Assembly: GCA_021786135.1 (NCBI GenBank)
Contig: JAJYNV010000075.1
Location: 1 to 10,007 of the forward strand
Direction of reading: 5' to 3'
Source: Bacillota bacterium
Lineage (GTDB): Bacteria; Bacillota; Sulfobacillia; JAJZYS01; JAJYTV01
Length of the DNA: 10,007 nucleotides
Below, piece after piece: positions 6,092 through 10,007 of this stretch. Every line of letters begins with the position of its first letter. Within the stretch, counting starts at the first letter, position 1. The position numbers and the translations under genes were made by a program. The notes under the pieces were generated by a model. It made no database searches and had not been told where the DNA came from. It saw only the letters and a program-made list of their open reading frames with translations.

Positions 6092-7588
6092 CTAGACCTC
6101 CGCCATCTTGGCGCGGCCTCCGGCCATGTGCTCGAATGCGCGGCGGAGTGCCCTCGCCCCTTCGCTCATTTCCTCGGGCGTAACACCGGCAAACCCCAGC
6201 ACGAGCGCGCCCCCGAGCTGCGGCAGCTCAGCCATCTGGGACAGCGGCCGGGCGTGTACGCCAAGGTCCATGGCCGAGCTGGCGAGATCCAGATCCGAGA
6301 TGCCTTGCGGCAGGCGCGCCACAAGGTGTAACCCTGCGTCGGGGGGCACGACCTGCAGAAGGTCGCCCATCTCGGCTGCGAGCATCTCGAGGAGTGTGTC
6401 ACGTCGCTCGACGTAAAGGGATCGCATGTGCCGGATGTGCTTTTGATAGCGGCCCTCGCGCATGAACATGGACAGGGCTGCCTGCAGGAGCACCGGCGAC
6501 CCTCGATCGTGGAAGCCCCGCAGCGTCCGGAACGCTTCCACGAGTCCCGGCGGCACGACCATGTAGCCAAGCCTCATTCCGGCGAAGAGTACCTTGCTGA
6601 AGGTGCCGACGTGGATCACGCGCCCAGAGTCGACCATTGCGTGGAGCGGCGCCAAGGGGCGCCCAGCGTAGCGAAACTCACTGTCGTAGTCGTCTTCAAG
6701 GATCCACGTGCCGCGCTTCTCTGCCCACGCGACGAGTGCGAGCCGACGTGCGAGGCTCATCTTCACTCCGAGCGGGTACTGATGGGACGGCGTGACGTGG
6801 ACGAGCCGCGCCTGCGGGTGGCGGCTTTGCGCGTAAGCGAGGTCGATGCCTTCGGCGTCGACGGGAATGGGCCGAACGGCAAGCCCGGCCGCGGTGAAGG
6901 CTCGGCGGGCGCCGGGATAGCCGGGATCCTCCACCCAGGCTTCGTCACCTGGGTCGGCCACGGCCTGCGCGACCAGGCCGAGCGCCTGCTGCGATCCCGC
7001 GACGATCATCACCTGCTCCGGATCAGCCTTCACTCCCCGTACGATCGCCAGATGTTCGGCGATCGCCTCACGCAGCGGGCGATATCCAAGAGGATCTGGA
7101 TAGTCGAGTTCCACGGCGGAGAGGGCACGCCAGGCGCTCGCGGCCGCTTCGGTCCACTCCCGCATGGGGAACTCATCGAGCGCGGGGAAGCCGGTGTGGA
7201 AGGCCTTCGATTGCTGGACCCGCGAGAAGGTCAGCGGGGAGAGTCCGATGATCTCCTGCGCCCGGTGGGAGAGCACGTTGGCCCTCAGGGGTGCGGCATC
7301 GGTCGGGTGGGCCGCGCTCTGCGCAAGTCCCTGCGCCACGTACGTGCCGGATCCGATGCGGGTTTCGACGAAACCCTCGGCTGCCAGTTGGTCGAGCGCG
7401 CTCACCACGGTCGGGCGCGACACCCCGAGCGTCGCCGCGAGCGTCCTGGACGAGGGGATACGGCTTCCCGGCGCGAGCCGCCCTTCCAGCACCGCATCCC
7501 TGAGCGTCCGGTAGATCTGACGGTGCAGTGCAGGCGCTGAGGCAGACCGGTTCAATCGCGTCAACGCCGGTACTTTCTCTTGCGTCAA
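6092..7588 (-). CDS. MocR/PdxR-type transcriptional regulator (GntR-aminotransferase fusion)
   Basis: About 498 residues. The N-terminal GntR winged helix (ALHRQIYRTLRDAVLEGRL, then IPSSRTLAATLGVSRPTVVSALDQLAAEGFV and GSGTYVA) is joined by a linker to a fold-type-I aminotransferase domain. That domain shows GYRPLREAIAEHL, the diphosphate-side SQQAL, EDPGYPG, ILEDDYDSEFRY and the PLP-lysine motif GTFSKVLFAGMRLGY. Such proteins use bound PLP or a PLP adduct as effector rather than for catalysis, and often control a divergent gene. No ATG exists near the domain start. TTG 7588 is chosen because GGGGGT (7601-7596) is 7 bases upstream; TTG 7603, 7564 and 7555 are alternatives. The gene is divergent from the FMN-binding protein gene across a spacer with two palindromes, which suggests it represses or activates that operon and itself. 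Effector amine unknown. Confidence 0.92.
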   Translation of the reverse strand: MTQEKVPALTRLNRSASAPALHRQIYRTLRDAVLEGRLAPGSRIPSSRTLAATLGVSRPTVVSALDQLAAEGFVETRIGSGTYVAQGLAQSAAHPTDAAPLRANVLSHRAQEIIGLSPLTFSRVQQSKAFHTGFPALDEFPMREWTEAAASAWRALSAVELDYPDPLGYRPLREAIAEHLAIVRGVKADPEQVMIVAGSQQALGLVAQAVADPGDEAWVEDPGYPGARRAFTAAGLAVRPIPVDAEGIDLAYAQSRHPQARLVHVTPSHQYPLGVKMSLARRLALVAWAEKRGTWILEDDYDSEFRYAGRPLAPLHAMVDSGRVIHVGTFSKVLFAGMRLGYMVVPPGLVEAFRTLRGFHDRGSPVLLQAALSMFMREGRYQKHIRHMRSLYVERRDTLLEMLAAEMGDLLQVVPPDAGLHLVARLPQGISDLDLASSAMDLGVHARPLSQMAELPQLGGALVLGFAGVTPEEMSEGARALRRAFEHMAGGRAKMAEV

Positions 7589-7624
7589 CCGATCTACCCC
7601 CAAAGTGGACAGTCGGTAATGATG

Positions 7625-7671
7625 GAAAGCGGTTATAGAGCATTAGCCGCTTTCAGTGTAGCCTATGGCTA
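7625..7671. promoter_or_regulatory. Operator candidates in the divergent MocR/flavoprotein spacer
   Basis: Two palindromes lie side by side. The first spans 7625-7654, with perfect 8-base arms GAAAGCGG and CCGCTTTC around a 14-base A+T-rich centre that contains TATAGA; two of the next three bases inward also pair. The second is TAGCC-TAT-GGCTA (7659-7671). The half-site TAGCC recurs as a direct repeat at 7644 and 7659, and GGTTA/GGCTA occur at 7631 and 7667. Mixed direct and inverted repeats in a divergent spacer are typical of MocR-regulator targets. Assignment to this regulator is inferred from position. No clear -35/-10 pair could be fixed. Confidence 0.55.
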
Positions 7672-7730
7672 AAGGTCGGAACAGGCGGGGCCTATCGCAG
7701 GTCTTCCGCCACACAGCAGGGGGGACGACG

Positions 7731-8396
7731 GTGGATGCGAAGACGTCCGATCGCGTGAAGGTGAAAAGACACCCCGAACGCGGGTACTACGATCGACAGA
7801 CGATCGACCCGATCCTCGACGAAGCGCTCGTCTGCCACGTCTCCTTCATTAAGGGCGGCGAGCCGCGCGTGCTGCCCACGATCCACGTCAGGATCGACGA
7901 CGCCATCTACCTGCATGGCGCACCCGCAGCCGACATGTTGGCCGCCATAGGACGCGCAGATCCGATCGCGGTGTGCGTGACGCTGGTGGACGGCCTGGTA
8001 CTCGCGCGCTCGGTCTATAGCCACTCGCTGAACTACAGGTCTGTGGTTGTCTATGGACATGGGGAAGAGGTCGCGGAGCGCGACGAGAAGATGGAGGTCC
8101 TGAGGCGACTGGTGGAGCACGTGGCGCCAGGACGCTCGCAAGAGGCAAGGATGCCGAACGAAGCAGAGATCCGCTCGACGCGCGTCGTGAGGGTCCGCAT
8201 CGAGGAGGCTTCGGCCAAGGTGCGCAGCGGACCGCCAAAGGACGATGACGCGGATCTGGACCTGCCCGTCTGGGCCGGCGTCCTCCCCTTTGTCCCGTCG
8301 TGGGGACCACCGGTTCCAGACGATCTGCTGCTGCCTGGCGTCCCCCTGTCACCGAGCCTTTCGCCCGAAGGGCCCTTCGCAGGCGCCCGCCCCTGA
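7731..8396 (+). CDS. Pyridoxamine 5'-phosphate oxidase-fold FMN-binding protein (NimA-like, COG3467)
   Basis: A 221-residue split-barrel flavoprotein family member (Pyridox_ox_2, PF12900), a group annotated as flavin-nucleotide-binding or nitroimidazole-resistance-like proteins. Residues 13-60 carry RHPERGYYDRQTIDPILDEA, HVSFIKGG and LPTIHVR. Then follow YLHGAP (60-65), LVDGLVLARSVYSHSLNYRSVVVYG (85-109), VEHVAPGR (128-135) and the C-terminal LPVWAGVLPF (178-187), the family order. GTG 7731 is preferred because GGGGGG lies 6 bases upstream and the conserved region begins shortly after. ATG 7665 is in frame, but it has no Shine-Dalgarno sequence and lies inside a palindrome. The divergent MocR gene probably regulates it. 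PaiB and LysE-type genes follow on the same strand. It is not PdxH proper, and the reaction is unknown. Confidence 0.85.
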   Translation: MDAKTSDRVKVKRHPERGYYDRQTIDPILDEALVCHVSFIKGGEPRVLPTIHVRIDDAIYLHGAPAADMLAAIGRADPIAVCVTLVDGLVLARSVYSHSLNYRSVVVYGHGEEVAERDEKMEVLRRLVEHVAPGRSQEARMPNEAEIRSTRVVRVRIEEASAKVRSGPPKDDDADLDLPVWAGVLPFVPSWGPPVPDDLLLPGVPLSPSLSPEGPFAGARP

Positions 8397-8445
8397 GAGC
8401 GAGGGACCTGCCAGAGACATCCGAGTGAGGAGGATGGAAAGTTCT

Positions 8446-9060
8446 ATGTACACTCCCCAGGTGTTCGCGATCGGCGAGGTGCAGGAATGCATCCGTCTTG
8501 TCCGCAGCGAAAGCTTTGGGATCCTCTGCTCGCCGGTCGGCGGCAGGCCCTTCGCGACGCATCTCCCGATGCTGCTCAGCGAGGACGGCACCACGCTCAT
8601 GGGTCACATCGCGACGGCGAATCCGCAGTGGAGGGAACTCGACGGTGCGGAGGTCCTGGCGATATTCCAAGGACCGCACAGCTACATTTCGCCCGCGTGG
8701 TACGAGGAGCCGGTGGATGCGCCGACCTGGAACTACATCGCCGTCCACGTCTACGGCAACTGCCGCATCGTCGCCGACGAAGGCGAACTGCATGCGATCC
8801 TCGGAGAGACCCTCCGCTTCTACGAGCCCGAGTCGCCTCTACTCGCGGATGAACGCCTGCTCCGGGGCATGGCTGCCAGGGCGACAGGATTCGTCATCGC
8901 TGTGAGTTCCATCGAGGGCAAGGCCAAGGGAAGCCAGAACAAGACCATCGCCACGAGACGCAGCGTGATCGAACACCTGCGCCAGTCCCCGGACTATCAG
9001 GCAAGCGCGACGGCGGACTGGATGGAGCGTCTCCTCTCTCAGGACGACCAGAACGGTTGA
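8446..9060 (+). CDS. PaiB-family FMN-binding protein (annotated as negative transcriptional regulator)
   Basis: A 204-residue protein, close to the usual length of about 205, matching the PaiB family (PF04299), an FMN-binding split barrel. In Bacillus subtilis paiB was described with paiA as reducing protease production and sporulation; its molecular role is poorly known. Characteristic motifs in order are MYTPQVF (1-7), ATHLPMLL (37-44), GHIATANPQWREL (53-65), FQGPHSYISPAWYEEP (74-89), PTWNYIAVHVYG (93-104) and KGSQNK (161-166), where KLSQN is usual. ATG 8446 is chosen because the family starts MYxP. ATG 8434 is in frame but directly abuts AGGAGG (8428-8433), too close for initiation; from 8446 the spacing to that AGGAGG is long (12). 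The gene follows the flavoprotein gene after 49 bases and is probably in its operon. Confidence 0.9.
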   Translation: MYTPQVFAIGEVQECIRLVRSESFGILCSPVGGRPFATHLPMLLSEDGTTLMGHIATANPQWRELDGAEVLAIFQGPHSYISPAWYEEPVDAPTWNYIAVHVYGNCRIVADEGELHAILGETLRFYEPESPLLADERLLRGMAARATGFVIAVSSIEGKAKGSQNKTIATRRSVIEHLRQSPDYQASATADWMERLLSQDDQNG

Positions 9061-9177
9061 GTCTGCGACCGGTCCAGAGAGTGGCCGCATGGAGTGCGGA
9101 GTCGCCGTGGCCCTCCCCTGGATGTGCCGCAGGCACGCAAACGGGACCAACTGCGGCGTCGCGGGAGGTGCGTTGCA

Positions 9178-9822
9178 ATGTTGGGAATCTCCTCGGTGAA
9201 CCTGGCTGCGTTCATCGTCACGGCAGTCGTCGTGGTGGTCATTCCGGGACCGAGTGTGCTCTTCATCGTCTCGCGAGCGCTCGCGAACGGCCGCCGAGTC
9301 GCGGTGTTGAGCGTCCTGGGGAACGCGATCGGGGAATACGTGCAGGTCGTAGCCGTGGCTTTCGGGATCGGAGCCATCGCTGAGCAGTCGGTGGCTCTGT
9401 TCACGGTGATCAAGCTGGTCGGCGGCCTGTACCTGATCTATCTGGGTATCAGGACGTTTCGCGAGAGACGTACCATGGCAGCGGCCATAGAGGTCGTATC
9501 CCCGGCGCAATCGGATCGGCAGTCATTTCGCCAGGGCATTGTCGTCGGCGTCTCAAACCCGAAGACGGTCGTGTTCATGGCCGCGATCCTGCCGCAGTTC
9601 GTAACGTCCGCGGCAGGGAATGTTCCCGCCCAGATCCTGCTACTGGGACTCGTATTCTCCCTGATCGCAATCGCGTCGGACTCGACTTGGGCACTGGCGG
9701 CCGGTGCGTTCAGAACTTGGTTTGAGCGCTCGCCTCGGCGTCTTGAGATCATCGGAGGGGCTGGCGGGCTGGCTATTGTGTCGGTGGGTGCAGGCCTTCT
9801 GGCCTCGGGGCGCAAGCCCTGA
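9178..9822 (+). CDS. LysE/RhtB family amino acid or amine exporter
   Basis: A 214-residue inner-membrane exporter with five to six predicted helices. Family landmarks are VVIPGPSVLFIVSRAL (20-35), the glycine-rich second helix LGNAIGEYVQ (47-56), LVGGLYLIYLGIRTF (80-94), the hydrophilic loop (95-120), GVSNPKTVVFMAAILPQFV (124-142) and a C-terminal hydrophobic pair. Members export lysine, threonine, homoserine lactone or other small molecules; the substrate here cannot be read from sequence. ATG 9178 has GGGAGGTG (9163-9170) 7 bases upstream; a longer frame from 9094 adds only charged residues. The gene lies 117 bases after the PaiB-type gene on the same strand. LysE-type exporters are frequent neighbours of MocR regulators, so shared control is plausible, although the gap could hold its own promoter. 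Confidence 0.92.
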   Translation: MLGISSVNLAAFIVTAVVVVVIPGPSVLFIVSRALANGRRVAVLSVLGNAIGEYVQVVAVAFGIGAIAEQSVALFTVIKLVGGLYLIYLGIRTFRERRTMAAAIEVVSPAQSDRQSFRQGIVVGVSNPKTVVFMAAILPQFVTSAAGNVPAQILLLGLVFSLIAIASDSTWALAAGAFRTWFERSPRRLEIIGGAGGLAIVSVGAGLLASGRKP

Positions 9823-10007
9823 CGCTCGTTGAAGGGCCGGCAAGTCCGCCGATTGGATGACGCGTCAGTGCAGATAGACTGAGTGTCCGGTGCCGGCTTC
9901 CTTGTACTAGGGAACAATGGCAATTTGAGCCTGCCTCGGTTGGGTGGACTGAGCTTGCCCCGGTTGGGTGGACCGTCTAAGACTTGGCTCTCGAGGCAAC
10001 GCTAGGC
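9823..10007. other. Non-coding right flank
   Basis: No convincing frame is seen here. Besides the tandem repeat, GCCGGC occurs at about 9835 and again at about 9892, with short complementary flanks (AAGG and CCTT), but the 50-base gap makes a terminator for the LysE-type gene doubtful. The next gene, if any, lies to the right. Confidence 0.5.
9926..9973. repeat. Two tandem copies of a 24-base sequence, possibly insertion-sequence ends
   Basis: Copy 1 (9926-9949) and copy 2 (9950-9973) are directly adjacent and differ at two bases (C/T at the sixth position, T/C at the eleventh). Each begins TGAGC, continues TGCC, then CGGTTGGGTGGAC. A TGA-initial, G+C-rich sequence with a GGTGGAC tail resembles terminal repeats of IS3-family elements. 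No transposase is visible before the window ends 34 bases later. Function is not established. Confidence 0.6.

Noticed and set aside
6428..7540. 370-codon + strand frame opposite the MocR gene
   Set aside because: It is the antisense of a clearly identified regulator; Arg/His/Gly-rich and with no recognisable motif.
9061..9177. Possible small gene or leader between the PaiB and LysE genes
   Set aside because: No start with a ribosome binding site and no clear hairpin was found in the 117 bases.

Overview
The window comes from a high-G+C bacterium (about two thirds G+C by eye, with G/C-rich third codon positions), probably a free-living aerobe. Ribosome binding sites are strong (GGAGG-type, 6-7 bases before the start), and GTG and TTG starts are common. 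The heme A synthase implies an aa3-type terminal oxidase. The YhfC-like membrane protein and the PaiB homologue are most familiar from Bacillota, but I would not assign a phylum from this alone. I see no rRNA, tRNA, CRISPR, transposase or phage gene.

Region 1 (1-2451, + strand). The 3' part of a heme A synthase gene (ctaA/COX15) enters from the left edge. A G+C-rich inverted repeat follows. Next comes a promoter-like TTGACA site between two ACCGGCCG boxes, then a two-gene unit: a 247-residue lipoprotein, and a YhfC/PrsW-like polytopic membrane protein whose ATG overlaps the lipoprotein stop (ATGA).

Region 2 (2452-4570). A perfect hairpin separates the membrane protein from a convergent gene for an AlkZ-like winged-helix protein (- strand). 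Upstream of that gene is about 1 kb of decayed sequence. It holds two broken NUDIX hydrolase genes in divergent orientation: a 5' fragment on the - strand, and on the + strand a gene that has kept its ribosome binding site and both ends but lost the middle, including the NUDIX box.

Region 3 (4571-6000, + strand). A GNAT acetyltransferase is followed by a HAD-family hydrolase, which most likely starts at TTG 5290 rather than at the ATG overlapping the acetyltransferase stop. The nucleotide-pool, repair and acetyltransferase families of regions 2 and 3 look like a loose accessory cluster.

Region 4 (6092-9822). A MocR-type regulator (GntR helix-turn-helix plus aminotransferase domain) is divergent from three co-directional genes: an FMN-binding pyridoxamine-phosphate-oxidase-fold protein, a PaiB-type FMN-binding protein and a LysE/RhtB exporter. 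The divergent spacer carries two palindromes that are good operator candidates. This is the most coherent module of the window: a PLP-sensing regulator facing two flavin-fold proteins and an exporter.

Region 5 (9823-10007). No gene is visible. A 24-base sequence is repeated twice head to tail near the right edge and resembles an insertion-sequence end.

Nothing here is clearly a new system. The best leads are the decayed NUDIX pair, the MocR operator region, and substitutions at active-site positions in the HAD, AlkZ-like and YhfC-like proteins.
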